Assembly (NCBI GenBank): GCA_002342065.1
Contig: DDPF01000016.1
Span: 62,001-126,000 of the forward strand
Direction of reading: 5' to 3'
DNA length: 64,000 nucleotides
From: Bacteroidetes bacterium UBA2475
GTDB lineage: Bacteria; Bacteroidota; Bacteroidia; B-17B0; Aurantibacillaceae
Numbering within the stretch: the first letter of the stretch is position 1; every line of letters begins with the position of its first letter. A program made the translations under genes and the position numbers. Below the pieces are notes generated by a model, which was given only the letters and a program-made list of their open reading frames with translations, had not been told where the DNA came from and ran no database searches. Shown piece by piece: positions 48,188 through 58,271 of this stretch.

Positions 48188-51100
48188 TTATTGTGCTGCA
48201 GTTTCTTTGGCGGCTTCTTTAGCTTTTTCTTTCTTCTTTATTTTTTCCAGATAACGATTAAATAGTTGGTTAAATGTTTCAAACTCTTCTCTGTAAAAGA
48301 AACCAACACCTTGTGTGTATGGTCCGCCTGATGTAGCTATTTGTGTATTATCATTACTCCGGTTAAATCCTTTTACCCTGTAACGGCCATCTTCCGAAAG
48401 TTTATATTCCACGTTCACATCTCCAATTAAACCATTGCCCTGTGTTCGTGCCTGGTTATTCACACCAAAATTTCCGTCAACAGTAACTTTATTGTTTAAG
48501 AATTGTTTACTTAATGCAAGATCAACTTCCTGGCTATTTTGATTGCCTGCCCTATAATTTACTCCCACTTGCAGATCTTTTATGCCGGTTAAATTTCCAA
48601 AATAAGTATTTAAAAATTCGCTCATACGGTTACTTAACAATTCACTACCGGTTGATGCGGCTGCACCACCAGCAGTTACGCCACCACCATTGCTGTTGTA
48701 TATTTGCGGTGTCACAAAACTTCTGAATAATAAAAAAGAGAATACCTGCCTGTTCAATTCTGCTTCATCACTTAAAACATTTTTGATCCTCGATCTTGCA
48801 GTAGCATCTAAACTTGGAAAATCGATAGCAAAATTTATATTGGGCGTGAACAATTTATTTGTGATCAATAGTTTACAATTTACTGCAAACCTGCCTTTAT
48901 AATTTGCCGTTGTATCGTTTAGCAACGGGGCAACGGAAGCCCTCTGTTTGTAGCTGGTTGTTATGTCAATATCAGCGTTCAAAGGATCGCCACTCCATGA
49001 AATAGTGCTTCCTGCATCGATCTCAAATTTTTTGCTTATCACATTCTCAAGTGTAAATAAATAATCCCCATTGGTGATAATGTAATCTCCCACCATTTCA
49101 AATTTACCAAGTGTAGTTATTTTAAGGTCAAGGTCACCTTCGCCTTGTACATTTAAAGCATCGCCATTTGCATTATCCAATATTATATTTACTGTTAGAT
49201 CGGGAGTGGTTTTAATTTTCATATCAAGACTAAATCCTGTAAAAGTATTTTCAACTTTTTTTGTAAGTGTATCTTTTTTTACAAAATGTATAAAATCTGA
49301 TTCTGCAACGTCAGCTGGGCCATCTAACGGAAGAATGAATTTTGAATTTTTATTTGTAGCCGCAGTTACCTCCATGTGCAAGTTGTTCAAGAAGCCATAA
49401 ATACCCATATTCCCAGTTGCATATACTTTACCGTAAAAGGTATTGTTTTGCGTTATACCGGTATTTAAAACAAGCATATTATTGTAAGTAACGTCATAAT
49501 CCAATTGTATCTTCGTAAAATTAGTGTGGAATATGTTTCCATTTATAGTTCCTTGTGGTATCGCTTTAATTCGTTTTTCCTTTAGCAAAGCATCGTTAAG
49601 TAGTTTTTCGCTCATTAATAATTCGCTAAAACGTATTTGGTCAGGCATTATCTCCAGTGCACCTGACATGTAGTAGGTAACATTGGTGTAATCTACTTTT
49701 ATCTCTGCGTTAAATAATTTAAAATTTCCGTCAATTTTTAAATTTTCAGGTGTACCATGAATTTTTCCTTCACCAGATATTGGTCCGTTGTTTATAGTTA
49801 AGATACCTTCCAATAATGGATTAAGTATTTTTAAATTGGCGGGTGCTGCTTTTATATCCAGATCAATACTTTCTTCTTTTTTATCCATGTAATAATAACC
49901 TCTAAAGGAGATATTCTTCATTTTACTTCCGTCAAATGTTGGCAAACCAAGGGATGTGTAACCATCAGTATATATGGTCTTTGTTTTTGCATCGTAGTTT
50001 GTTTTAACAACCATTTCGCCAAGCGTGTTGTTATTTATTTTTAGAGAGGTAAAATCAAGATCGCTACTAAAGGCAAAGTTCTTTGGATCATGAACAGTAA
50101 CTCTTCCGTTCATTATTCCATCCAGTTTTAATTTTATACTTCGTAAAAGAGGATTAAATTGTTCAAGCACAACATTTGCTGTATTAACTACAAGACTGTC
50201 TCCGGGTTTATTAGTGAGCGCACCGGCAATACCAATATTTTGATCTTTATTTGTAAATAATAATGGATTTATTAAAATATTGCCACTACTATCAATAACG
50301 GTAGGGTTGGATGTGACCAGGTTCCAGGTACTGCTATCAGCTGGTGAAATGAAAAATTTATCAAACGTAAGAGTTGCCATCTGGCCACCAAAATTAACTT
50401 TGCCCGCAAGCCTTCCTGCATTTTTAGGGCTGGTTTTATTATCCCATTCTAAATTATATTTTGTTTCAAGATCTTTTGAAACCATGTACATAAAATAATT
50501 CCGTAACACTAAACTATCAGTTAACCGAATATCGCTGGATTTATAAACAAGATTTACTTTATTATTCTTTGAATAAGACTCAATAACATTATTATTGAAT
50601 TTAACTTTTCCATAACTGATCGAATCTGATTTTAAATTAATATTCAAAATGTTTTTTGATGCATCAAAATCGCCATTAATAATTGAGTTTGGGCTAACAG
50701 CTAAATTGCTCACAAATAATTCCCTCACAATTTTGAATTGTTTAATCGTGAGCTCAAATTTAAATGCGTCGGTATAAACCGTTCTTGTTTTGATCTTAGG
50801 TACAAAAGTTGGGTAATATGAATTAAGTACCTGGTTAAACGCCATGCCAAGATTATTAGCATCAAACCTACCATCAACGGTTAAGTTGAAATAATTTGAA
50901 TTAACTACCATATGTTTATCGGCAGTTGACTGATCCAGTTTTAGATCGAAAGTACTGATCTCAAACTTCTTTTTTTCGTTCGTGTACTTAGTGTCATCAA
51001 AATTAATTGTACCTGTAAGATTATTAAGATTGTCTCCTTTTAAATTAATCAGGATCTGTGTAGAAATTTTCGCTTCTTGTTTTGTGAAATTTAATTTTTT

Positions 51101-52705
51101 AAGATCTATGTTGTTAACGGTAGAAATAAAATCCATTTCAGGCACTTTATTTTTAAAATTAATATTGCCATTAAAATCAAAATCAGCGTTGGGGTCTTTG
51201 CTCACCAATAATCCGTTAAACACTTTTTCTTTAATGTTACCATTTAGCTTTATGTTCTTATACGAGTAGTTGTTATAATTTATATTTAAAACTGTGCCTT
51301 CAACGTCGGCATCAAGTGATTTTAGAGATACACCTTTACCTCTTATCTCACTATTTAAAGAGAGAGAATTAAAATTCGAAATCCCGAAAAGAGTTCCTAT
51401 ATCAAAATTGCTCGTTTGCAATTTCCCATGATAGGCAACATCATCTGCTTTTTTTCCGATCTTAATACTTAACTGGGTGGCAAGGTTTCCTAACCCTGTC
51501 TTAAACTTACCATAGGTTGTAAAGTCTGTAATAAAGCCGTCAAATTTTCCAACATAAGAAATGGTGCCCAAGCGTTTTAATTCTATTGGTAATTCAAGAT
51601 TTTTATTTTCCGAGAAAGGATAATTTGGGATCTTGATCAGGTCGGTGTAATTAGTTGCCAGCTCTTCTACATCAAAATGTAAATAACTAGCGTTGAAATC
51701 AGGCAGACCTGTTATAGTTAAATTACCATCAAATCGTGTATGTCTGCCATATTTTAATTTAAACGCTTTTAAATTAAGATCATTGACATAACCTTTTATC
51801 TTGCCTGAAAAATAAACAGTTTCATTTAATCCGTTCAATTCGCTTGTAAATCTTGCAATATCTTCTGATGCAAGTTGCGAGCCTTCTTTCAGTTCTGCTT
51901 TTATTTTTACTTTATTTATAAAATCCGAATAATCTTTCCAATCGGTATAGTATAAATTTACATAACCCCTAATATCAGTTTTAGGTGTTTTAATGATGAG
52001 CTTATTTAGTAATAATTCACTGCTACTGATCTTAGCATCCGCCGTAAGGTTTTTTAATACAAAACCGCATTGTTCTGTGGTTTTAAAATCGTTAAGCTTC
52101 ACATAGATCGTGTCTTTATCAAATCTAATTCCAGAGAGTTTGCCGCTTGTTCTAGTAAAATCTAAATTATTAAAATTCATGTTCTGCGAAACGGTAGTAT
52201 TCGCTCCTTCATCGCGATAAACAAAATGCACATTGTCTAAAAAGATGTCGCCAAGTTTAACCTGCCATTCTTTTTTTGGTGTAGTATCTGCAACACCCGA
52301 ATCAAAATAATCTATTAAGAATTGAAAATTCATAAGCGAATCTCCTTTGTAGGTAATTATTTTTGTTGTAGAGTTCATTAAGGTTATTCTTTTAAACTCT
52401 ATCTTTTGATGTTTAAGATCCAGTTTGCGGATATACACTAAAAGATCGCCATTAAAAAGTGTGTCTTTATTCTTATCGCTTATAAAAACTCCTTTTAAAT
52501 TGGCTTTGGTAAAAAACTCCAGTTCAATTTTTTTTATTTTCACCTGATTACCAAATTCACTACTAAAATAAGTACTGGCTTTTTGGCCCAACCAGGTTTG
52601 AAAAGTAGGGGATTGTACAGCAAAGAAGATTATAACCCCTAATAAAAGTACCAGGATGGTAAGTACACCAAGTGATTTAAAAAATATTCTTATAACTTTG
52701 CGCAA
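48188..52705 (-). CDS. tamB: TamB family translocation/assembly protein
   Basis: 1505 residues from a TTG at 52705. One N-terminal membrane anchor (about 7-30: FFKSLGVLTILVLLLGVIIF), a long periplasmic beta-taco region, and the C-terminal TamB (DUF490) domain (about 1180-1460) with FEIDAGSTISWSGDPLNADI, LNRQVFSFLLFRSFVTPQIY and KDLQVGVNYRAGNQNSQEVD. Bridges inner and outer membranes, moving phospholipid to the outer membrane and aiding barrel assembly. Bacteroidota homologues of this size are usual. Divergent from tsaD across 54 bases. No TamA gene is in the window. Confidence 0.92.
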   Translation of the reverse strand: MRKVIRIFFKSLGVLTILVLLLGVIIFFAVQSPTFQTWLGQKASTYFSSEFGNQVKIKKIELEFFTKANLKGVFISDKNKDTLFNGDLLVYIRKLDLKHQKIEFKRITLMNSTTKIITYKGDSLMNFQFLIDYFDSGVADTTPKKEWQVKLGDIFLDNVHFVYRDEGANTTVSQNMNFNNLDFTRTSGKLSGIRFDKDTIYVKLNDFKTTEQCGFVLKNLTADAKISSSELLLNKLIIKTPKTDIRGYVNLYYTDWKDYSDFINKVKIKAELKEGSQLASEDIARFTSELNGLNETVYFSGKIKGYVNDLNLKAFKLKYGRHTRFDGNLTITGLPDFNASYLHFDVEELATNYTDLIKIPNYPFSENKNLELPIELKRLGTISYVGKFDGFITDFTTYGKFKTGLGNLATQLSIKIGKKADDVAYHGKLQTSNFDIGTLFGISNFNSLSLNSEIRGKGVSLKSLDADVEGTVLNINYNNYSYKNIKLNGNIKEKVFNGLLVSKDPNADFDFNGNINFKNKVPEMDFISTVNNIDLKKLNFTKQEAKISTQILINLKGDNLNNLTGTINFDDTKYTNEKKKFEISTFDLKLDQSTADKHMVVNSNYFNLTVDGRFDANNLGMAFNQVLNSYYPTFVPKIKTRTVYTDAFKFELTIKQFKIVRELFVSNLAVSPNSIINGDFDASKNILNINLKSDSISYGKVKFNNNVIESYSKNNKVNLVYKSSDIRLTDSLVLRNYFMYMVSKDLETKYNLEWDNKTSPKNAGRLAGKVNFGGQMATLTFDKFFISPADSSTWNLVTSNPTVIDSSGNILINPLLFTNKDQNIGIAGALTNKPGDSLVVNTANVVLEQFNPLLRSIKLKLDGIMNGRVTVHDPKNFAFSSDLDFTSLKINNNTLGEMVVKTNYDAKTKTIYTDGYTSLGLPTFDGSKMKNISFRGYYYMDKKEESIDLDIKAAPANLKILNPLLEGILTINNGPISGEGKIHGTPENLKIDGNFKLFNAEIKVDYTNVTYYMSGALEIMPDQIRFSELLMSEKLLNDALLKEKRIKAIPQGTINGNIFHTNFTKIQLDYDVTYNNMLVLNTGITQNNTFYGKVYATGNMGIYGFLNNLHMEVTAATNKNSKFILPLDGPADVAESDFIHFVKKDTLTKKVENTFTGFSLDMKIKTTPDLTVNIILDNANGDALNVQGEGDLDLKITTLGKFEMVGDYIITNGDYLFTLENVISKKFEIDAGSTISWSGDPLNADIDITTSYKQRASVAPLLNDTTANYKGRFAVNCKLLITNKLFTPNINFAIDFPSLDATARSRIKNVLSDEAELNRQVFSFLLFRSFVTPQIYNSNGGGVTAGGAAASTGSELLSNRMSEFLNTYFGNLTGIKDLQVGVNYRAGNQNSQEVDLALSKQFLNNKVTVDGNFGVNNQARTQGNGLIGDVNVEYKLSEDGRYRVKGFNRSNDNTQIATSGGPYTQGVGFFYREEFETFNQLFNRYLEKIKKKEKAKEAAKETAAQ

Positions 52706-52759
52706 ATTATGGCTTTGCTATAAAGATAAGCCAAAAATTGTTTTTAGATAACCAAAAAA

Positions 52760-53785
52760 ATGCAAAATTTAAACATCTATATATTAGCTATAGAGAGCAG
52801 TTGCGACGATACTTCCTGCGCAATTTTGCATAATGATGTTGTATTGGCAAATATTACAGCAAACCAAAAAATTCACGAGCAATATGGAGGCGTTATTCCC
52901 GAATTGGCTAGCCGCGACCATCAAAAGAATATCGTTCCGGTTATAAATGAAGCGCTAAAAAAAGCTAATATTGAACTTAACCAATTAAGCGCTGTGGCTG
53001 TTACCATTGGTCCCGGACTAATGGGTAGCCTTTTGGTTGGATTATCTTTTGCTAAATCCCTTTCAATGGCATTGAGTATTCCACTAATTGAGGTAAATCA
53101 CATGCAGGGCCATATTTTAGCACATTTTATCAAAGAGGATGAAACCTATATAACACCATCTTTTCCTTTTTTGTGTCTAACGGTTAGTGGTGGCCATACT
53201 CAATTGGTAAAGGCCAACGACCATTTGACTTTTGAGATCTTAGGTTCAACCATTGATGATGCGGTTGGTGAGGCCTTTGATAAAGCGGCAAAAATATTGG
53301 GTTTGCCTTATCCGGGTGGGCCATTAATTGATAAACTGGCAAAAGAAGGAGAGAGCACTAAATTTAAATTTGCTTCATCTAACGTGCCGGGCTTTGATTA
53401 TAGTTTTAGTGGTATAAAAACTTCTTTTTTATATTTTATTCAAAATAGTTTACAGAAAGATGCAGATTTTGTAACGAAAAATTTAAATGATATTTGCGCA
53501 TCGTACCAGGCACATTTAATAAAAGTATTATTAAAAAATGTAAAAGCGCTTTTAAAAGATACCGGCATTAAACAACTTGCAATTGCCGGTGGCGTATCGG
53601 CCAACAGCGAATTGCGCAAACAAATAAAAGAATTAGAAACTGAATTGAAGATAGAAACCTTTATCCCAAAATTTGAGTATTGTACCGATAATGCGGCGAT
53701 GATAGGTATTGCAGCTTATTATAAATTCTTAAAGAATGATTTTGGAGACCTAAGTTCGATTCCTCAGGCCAGAATGAGTTTGTGA
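52760..53785 (+). CDS. tsaD: tRNA N6-adenosine threonylcarbamoyltransferase TsaD
   Basis: 341 residues, normal length. Completes t6A37 synthesis in tRNAs reading ANN codons. Motifs: LAIESSCDDTSCAIL, the metal-binding VNHMQGHILAHF (two His), TVSGGHTQLV, DDAVGEAFDKAAKILGLPYPGG, AIAGGVSANSELR and YCTDNAAMIGIAAYYKF. Its last 12 codons overlap the convergent surface-repeat gene by 36 bases. Second tRNA A37 modification enzyme in the window, with MiaA. Confidence 0.97.
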   Translation: MQNLNIYILAIESSCDDTSCAILHNDVVLANITANQKIHEQYGGVIPELASRDHQKNIVPVINEALKKANIELNQLSAVAVTIGPGLMGSLLVGLSFAKSLSMALSIPLIEVNHMQGHILAHFIKEDETYITPSFPFLCLTVSGGHTQLVKANDHLTFEILGSTIDDAVGEAFDKAAKILGLPYPGGPLIDKLAKEGESTKFKFASSNVPGFDYSFSGIKTSFLYFIQNSLQKDADFVTKNLNDICASYQAHLIKVLLKNVKALLKDTGIKQLAIAGGVSANSELRKQIKELETELKIETFIPKFEYCTDNAAMIGIAAYYKFLKNDFGDLSSIPQARMSL

Positions 53786-54427
53786 TCTTTTTTTCTTATT
53801 TTTTTTGAACTGCCAGTTAACTATAGGTAAAGATCGTCTTCCATTTTTATTCCAAACGCCAAATTGTATTCCCCTAAGGTCTTTTGATCTATTAACTATC
53901 CCTAATTGAAGCCCCTTTGTATGGTTGCTTTCATTAAATGCACCAATTTGTAAGCCATTGATTTTATTGTTACTGGTACTTATAAAAGCGAATTGTATAC
54001 CGTTACTTACGTGCACAAAATTTAGAAACCCAATAACAGATACGCCATTCACTTTATAAATGATATTTCCAACAGTACCAATTGATAAACCATTTACAAC
54101 ACCATCGCAAACAGTGCCGCTCAAAGAAATATTTATACCGTTTATTTTTTCGGATACCGGATATCGATATTCAGATGAATCGGTTTCAGTAATGGGACTA
54201 TACGGTATTAAAGGGACGACTATGCCGGCCCCAATTAATTCAAGGCGAATTCCATTTGTATTAGTATTTTTAAAATTGTTTAAAGTTGAACCAATACCAA
54301 TGGAAATACCGTGAATGTCGGCATTCTTCTGATGAAAGCTCCAACAAGGAAAATAATTTTTTCGTTGTTGGGCCTTACCAGAAGTAAATAGAAAAAGCAG
54401 TAATATAATTTTTAGGATCGGTCTCAT
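53750..54427 (-). CDS. LA_2272-type surface repeat protein
   Basis: 225 residues. Signal peptide (ILKIILLLFLFTSGKAQ). Residues about 35-205 carry short repeats of the form NG(I/L)x(I/L)GxxN: HGISIGIGSTLNNFKNTNTN, VNGLSIGTVGNIIYKVNGVS, INGLQIGAFNESNHTKGLQL, GIVNRSKDLRGIQFGVWNKN. This matches the surface-repeat family first named from Leptospira LA_2272. Usually it ends soon after PIVNW; here a basic tail (KKNKKKRSQTHSGLRNRT) runs 36 bases into the tsaD gene on the opposite strand. Confidence 0.8.
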   Translation of the reverse strand: MRPILKIILLLFLFTSGKAQQRKNYFPCWSFHQKNADIHGISIGIGSTLNNFKNTNTNGIRLELIGAGIVVPLIPYSPITETDSSEYRYPVSEKINGINISLSGTVCDGVVNGLSIGTVGNIIYKVNGVSVIGFLNFVHVSNGIQFAFISTSNNKINGLQIGAFNESNHTKGLQLGIVNRSKDLRGIQFGVWNKNGRRSLPIVNWQFKKNKKKRSQTHSGLRNRT

Positions 54428-54432
54428 TACCC

Positions 54433-55707
54433 TTAATTCTTACCGTTAAAACCAACCGAAATACCAAAGCGCGAACCATGTTTACTTGGAATTGCAAACA
54501 CGTTAACCGGAATATTTAATTTTCCTGATTTAAATGTGCGGCCCACTGCAAATACAAAACCGGTGTTAAGTGCATAATCTCCGCGGCTATCTAAACGTTG
54601 TTTAATTTCATAGGGGTTAGCAAGATTAACATTGTTTGGATCTTTTGCCCATGTACTTTCTAACTGCCATTTATTATTCTGATCGTAATAACCATTTGAA
54701 GTGGTAACAAAATTAATTGTTGGCCCAAGTGCAAACTCCCAACCATTTACGTTACTACGCAAGCCATGCAAAATAGTAAAGCTTGGAATAAAATACCCCT
54801 GATCAACACCCGTTATCATTGGTATAAATTCAAAAAGCGCCTGTAATTTACCTTCGTTCAAATATTGTTTTTCAAATTGGTAACCAAACTGGAACATAAC
54901 GGGCACTGCATCAAACCCCCCGCTTGATTTGCCTTCCATTAAACGGTTTTGCGTTTCACCGGTATAAAATACACTTCCTAAACGCGGTCCATCCAATCGT
55001 AACCTGTCATGGTGTGGATTATTAATTGCGTTATCAAATTCAAAACGTTCGGTTAATTTTGCTACTGTATTTCTATCATTAGGGTAATTGAACATTTCTC
55101 TAACTGCAATATGAATAATACCCTGGATCTCTTCGGGTAAATTTAAAAACTCTTTTACGTAAGTTCTTTCAATGCTTTTACTTTTCACATCAATTAATCT
55201 TAATGTTACAACTATCGTTCTTCCATAACGTTCCACGCTGCCGCTAAACATTTTTTCGGAGCCGATAGATTCGCCTATCTCAACCAAACAGAGTTTACCA
55301 AAACAATTATTTACAAATTGTTTGTTCCTTTCGGCCATTAAAACGCTGTTGTATTTATCAACCAACTCCAATGTATCTTTTTTATCGAATAAAGAATTTG
55401 AATTTCCGGTTACACGAATTACTTTATAACGGTTCTTTATTTTATTTGAATCAGCATACGAAACGGATGTGAACCTGTTCTTTTCTAGGATATAGTTAAT
55501 GTCGTATTTGTCGGTTACTGCAAAAGTATCCAGCTTTTCTATTTCGGTTCTTACAAGACTTCCCATTGCGCTTGTGCTCATGTTAAGACCCTGGACATCT
55601 ACATTCAGGATCGTTAAACTTTGTTTTTTGTTTGCTGTTTGTGAAATACCATTTAATGAGAGTGTCAACAAACAAACAGTTGTGATCTTTTTGAATAGTG
55701 TTTTCAT
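54433..55707 (-). CDS. Envelope protein: CsgG-like N-terminus plus shared barrel-type C-terminus
   Basis: 424 residues. Signal peptide (ITTVCLLTLSLNGISQ). Residues about 28-215 resemble the CsgG/LpoB/TolB-N-like fold: QSLTILNVDVQGLNMSTSAM, VRTEIEKLDTFAVTDKYDIN, KMFSGSVERYGRTIVVTLRL, IHIAVREMFNY. Residues about 240-424 match the C-terminal half of 642-1541: FQFGYQFEKQYLNEGKLQAL, FEFIPMITGVDQGYFIPSFT, WEFALGPTINFV. The two genes, 54 kb apart, thus share a domain joined to different N-termini. Likely outer-membrane located. Same strand as the genes on each side (5- and 21-base gaps). Confidence 0.75.
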   Translation of the reverse strand: MKTLFKKITTVCLLTLSLNGISQTANKKQSLTILNVDVQGLNMSTSAMGSLVRTEIEKLDTFAVTDKYDINYILEKNRFTSVSYADSNKIKNRYKVIRVTGNSNSLFDKKDTLELVDKYNSVLMAERNKQFVNNCFGKLCLVEIGESIGSEKMFSGSVERYGRTIVVTLRLIDVKSKSIERTYVKEFLNLPEEIQGIIHIAVREMFNYPNDRNTVAKLTERFEFDNAINNPHHDRLRLDGPRLGSVFYTGETQNRLMEGKSSGGFDAVPVMFQFGYQFEKQYLNEGKLQALFEFIPMITGVDQGYFIPSFTILHGLRSNVNGWEFALGPTINFVTTSNGYYDQNNKWQLESTWAKDPNNVNLANPYEIKQRLDSRGDYALNTGFVFAVGRTFKSGKLNIPVNVFAIPSKHGSRFGISVGFNGKN

Positions 55708-55728
55708 AATGATTGTTTTTTTAGTTAA

Positions 55729-56250
55729 TTAGAAATTAATACCAATAGAAGTTTTAAAAGCGCTTGGTGGGCCTAATGCAAATTCAGTTTGATTAAAGAT
55801 CATATTTGATATTTTTATTCTGAAGCCATAAATTAACTGGGCGGTTGGGTAATAATTATTCTTACTGTTTTGATATTCTGAATTCCAATAAGAAATTCCA
55901 ACAGCGCCACCAATGAAGCTTCTAAAATTTTCCTTTTTTTGGTTAAAGAACGAATAGAACCTTATGTTAAGATTGTCCCTACTACAATTTTCAAATCCAC
56001 CGCGCCACGACGTAGGGTTTTTAATATATTCATCATGAGTATAACCTATACCAACACAATAATCATCACCAAATGATTTATCTATTTGAAAGTTGTATGG
56101 AATTTTTTCCTGGCCGCTAATAGCCCAAAATCCAAGATGTACACCTCCTGATATAAATAAACCGTTATTCTCGTACTTGGTATTAAATTTTTCCTGGCAA
56201 ACGATCTGTGTAGAGATCAAAAAGAAGAAAAGTAGTTTTAAGAATTTCAT
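55729..56250 (-). CDS. Small outer-membrane barrel protein
   Basis: 173 residues. Signal peptide (FLKLLFFFLISTQIVCQ). Amphipathic strands follow: LFISGGVHLGFWAISGQEKI, DDYCVGIGYTHDEYIKNPTS, NLNIRFYSFFNQKKENFRSF, IGGAVGISYWNSEYQ, QLIYGFRIKISNMIFNQTEF, ending FKTSIGINF, a good barrel-ending strand. First gene of a probable three-gene minus-strand unit (55729, 54433, 53750) with gaps of 21 and 5 bases. Confidence 0.7.
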   Translation of the reverse strand: MKFLKLLFFFLISTQIVCQEKFNTKYENNGLFISGGVHLGFWAISGQEKIPYNFQIDKSFGDDYCVGIGYTHDEYIKNPTSWRGGFENCSRDNLNIRFYSFFNQKKENFRSFIGGAVGISYWNSEYQNSKNNYYPTAQLIYGFRIKISNMIFNQTEFALGPPSAFKTSIGINF

Positions 56251-56273
56251 AAGCTTTGTTTTAATGTTCAGAA

Positions 56274-56281
56274 CAAAGTTA
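56274..56281 (-). promoter_or_regulatory. Bacteroidota -7 promoter element (minus strand)
   Basis: The minus strand reads TAACTTTG, a perfect match, 23 bases before the ATG at 56250. No -33 TTG seen. Likely promoter of the three-gene envelope unit. Confidence 0.45.
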
Positions 56282-56478
56282 TTTCATTGGCATGAGCCAG
56301 TATAATTGATATTTCCGACATAAAATAACAATGTTGCAATTATTGCCAGTTTTATAGAATTATAGAGGGAAAGCCTAAGAATTATTACTTTTTAATAATA
56401 TTAATTTGGCTTTTGCGATTTTTACTAATTTTAGTAGCTTTATAGACTGAATTTTTAACAAGTTTTTATACTTTAATT

Positions 56479-58167
56479 ATGGAACAATTAATTGAATGCG
56501 TACCCAATTTTAGCGAAGGTGTTGATATGAACATCATTAAACAGATCACTAACGTAATTGAAAGTGTTGATGGTGTAAAATTGTTGAACGTTGATCCGGG
56601 TAAAGCAACTAACAGAACAGTGGTAACTTTTGTTGGCAATCCCAAAAGCGTTATAGAGGCCGCTTTTCTTGCTATAAAAAAAGCAGGAGAATTAATTGAT
56701 ATGAGCAAACATAAAGGAGAACATCCACGCATGGGTGCTACTGATGTTTGTCCGTTAATACCGATCAGTAATATTACCATGCAGGAAACTGCAAAATACG
56801 CGCAGCAATTAGCAAAAAGAGTAGGCGAGGAATTAAAGCTCCCGGTTTATTTATACGAAGAAGCGCAAGCAGACAAAAAACGTAGCAATCTTTCTGTTAT
56901 TAGAAATGGAGAGTATGAAGGCTTTTTCAAAAAAATAAAATTACCAGAGTGGAAACCTGATTTTGGTCCTGCTGAGTATGATGCTTTTCGCGGTGCAACT
57001 GTTATTGGTGCCCGCGATTTTTTAGTGGCTTATAATATTAATTTAAATACAACTTCTACACGCCGCGCAAATTCAATTGCATTTGATGTAAGAGAAGCCG
57101 GACGTGTTGTAAGAGAAGGCAATTCGTTGACCGGAAAAATTGTATTGAATGCTGATGGATCTCCAAAATCTGTTCCCGGAAGTTTAAAATCGGTAAAAGC
57201 TATTGGCTGGTATATTGAAGAATACGGCGTTTGCCAGATCTCAATGAACCTCACTAATATTAATATCACACCAGTGCATATTGCTTTTGATGAAGTTTGT
57301 AGAAAAGCAACAGAGAGAGGGATGCGTGTTACAGGTTCTGAACTGGTAGGATTAATTCCTTTAAAATCGTTGTTAGATGCCGGAATTTATTTTCTTAAAA
57401 AACAACAGCGTTCTATTGGTGTAAGCGAAAGCGAATTAATTAAGATTGCCGTAAAATCAATGGGACTGGATGAGCTGGCACCATTTAAACCTGAAGAAAG
57501 AATCATTGAATATTTACTGAAGGATCTTGCAGATTCAAAATTAATAAATATGAATCTTGCTGCATTTGCTGATGAAACAGCAAGCGAGAGTCCTGCACCG
57601 GGTGGCGGTTCTATTTCTGCTTATGTTGGCAGTTTAGGAATTTCGTTAGCAACCATGGTAGCCAACTTAAGCTCACATAAAAAAGGCTGGGACGAAAGAT
57701 GGGAAGAGTTTAGTGTATGGGCGGAAAAAGGACAAAAAATTAAAAATGAATTATTGCGTTTGGTAGATGCAGATACTGCCGCTTTTAATAAAATTATGAC
57801 TGCTTTTTCTTTACCAAAAGGTACAGATGAAGAAAAGAAACTAAGAACAGATGCTATACAAAGCGCAACAAAATTTGCGATTGAAGTGCCCTTTAAAGTA
57901 ATGCAATTAAGTTACGAGAGTTTAGAAATTATAAAAGCCATGGCCGAAATTGGAAATCCAAATTCTGTTAGTGATGCAGGTGTGGGTGCATTATGTGCGC
58001 GTAGCGCCGTAATGGGAGCTTTTATGAACGTAAGAATTAACGCAAGTGGTTATAACGATAAAACTTTTGTAAATGATATTTTAGCAAAAGGAAAAGAGAT
58101 AGAACAAAAAACTATTGCGACTGAAACAGCGATCTTAAAAATTGTTGATCAAAAAATTGGTGTTTAA
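56479..58167 (+). CDS. ftcD: Bifunctional glutamate formimidoyltransferase-formimidotetrahydrofolate cyclodeaminase
   Basis: 562 residues, two enzymes fused. N-terminal transferase (about 1-325): ECVPNFSEGVDMNIIKQITN, HPRMGATDVCPLIPIS, RGATVIGARDFLVAYNINLN, IPLKSLLDAGIYFL. C-terminal cyclodeaminase (about 345-560): FADETASESPAPGGGSISAY, LGISLATMVANLSSHKKGWD, GNPNSVSDAGVGALCARSAV. Takes the formimino group from formiminoglutamate of histidine breakdown to tetrahydrofolate and releases ammonia, giving methenyl-THF. Other hut genes are not in the window. Monocistronic here. Confidence 0.96.
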   Translation: MEQLIECVPNFSEGVDMNIIKQITNVIESVDGVKLLNVDPGKATNRTVVTFVGNPKSVIEAAFLAIKKAGELIDMSKHKGEHPRMGATDVCPLIPISNITMQETAKYAQQLAKRVGEELKLPVYLYEEAQADKKRSNLSVIRNGEYEGFFKKIKLPEWKPDFGPAEYDAFRGATVIGARDFLVAYNINLNTTSTRRANSIAFDVREAGRVVREGNSLTGKIVLNADGSPKSVPGSLKSVKAIGWYIEEYGVCQISMNLTNINITPVHIAFDEVCRKATERGMRVTGSELVGLIPLKSLLDAGIYFLKKQQRSIGVSESELIKIAVKSMGLDELAPFKPEERIIEYLLKDLADSKLINMNLAAFADETASESPAPGGGSISAYVGSLGISLATMVANLSSHKKGWDERWEEFSVWAEKGQKIKNELLRLVDADTAAFNKIMTAFSLPKGTDEEKKLRTDAIQSATKFAIEVPFKVMQLSYESLEIIKAMAEIGNPNSVSDAGVGALCARSAVMGAFMNVRINASGYNDKTFVNDILAKGKEIEQKTIATETAILKIVDQKIGV

Positions 58168-58182
58168 TTGTGAAACAAAAAA

Positions 58183-58264
58183 GCCGCAGATTTCGCCGAT
58201 AACACAGATTATTTTTTTGTATAATTTAAAAATAAAATCTGTGCGAATCAGTGTAATCTGTGGC
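58183..58264. repeat. 82-base inverted repeat of CACAGATT type
   Basis: The left arm GCCGCAGATTTCGCCGATAA then CACAGATT, and the right arm AATCTGTGCGAATCAGTGTA then ATCTGTGGC, are imperfect reverse complements around an AT-rich centre. This resembles a dispersed repeat I know from many Bacteroidota genomes. It separates ftcD from the convergent yicC gene and may serve as a terminator structure. Confidence 0.6.
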
Positions 58265-58271
58265 AAAAAAA

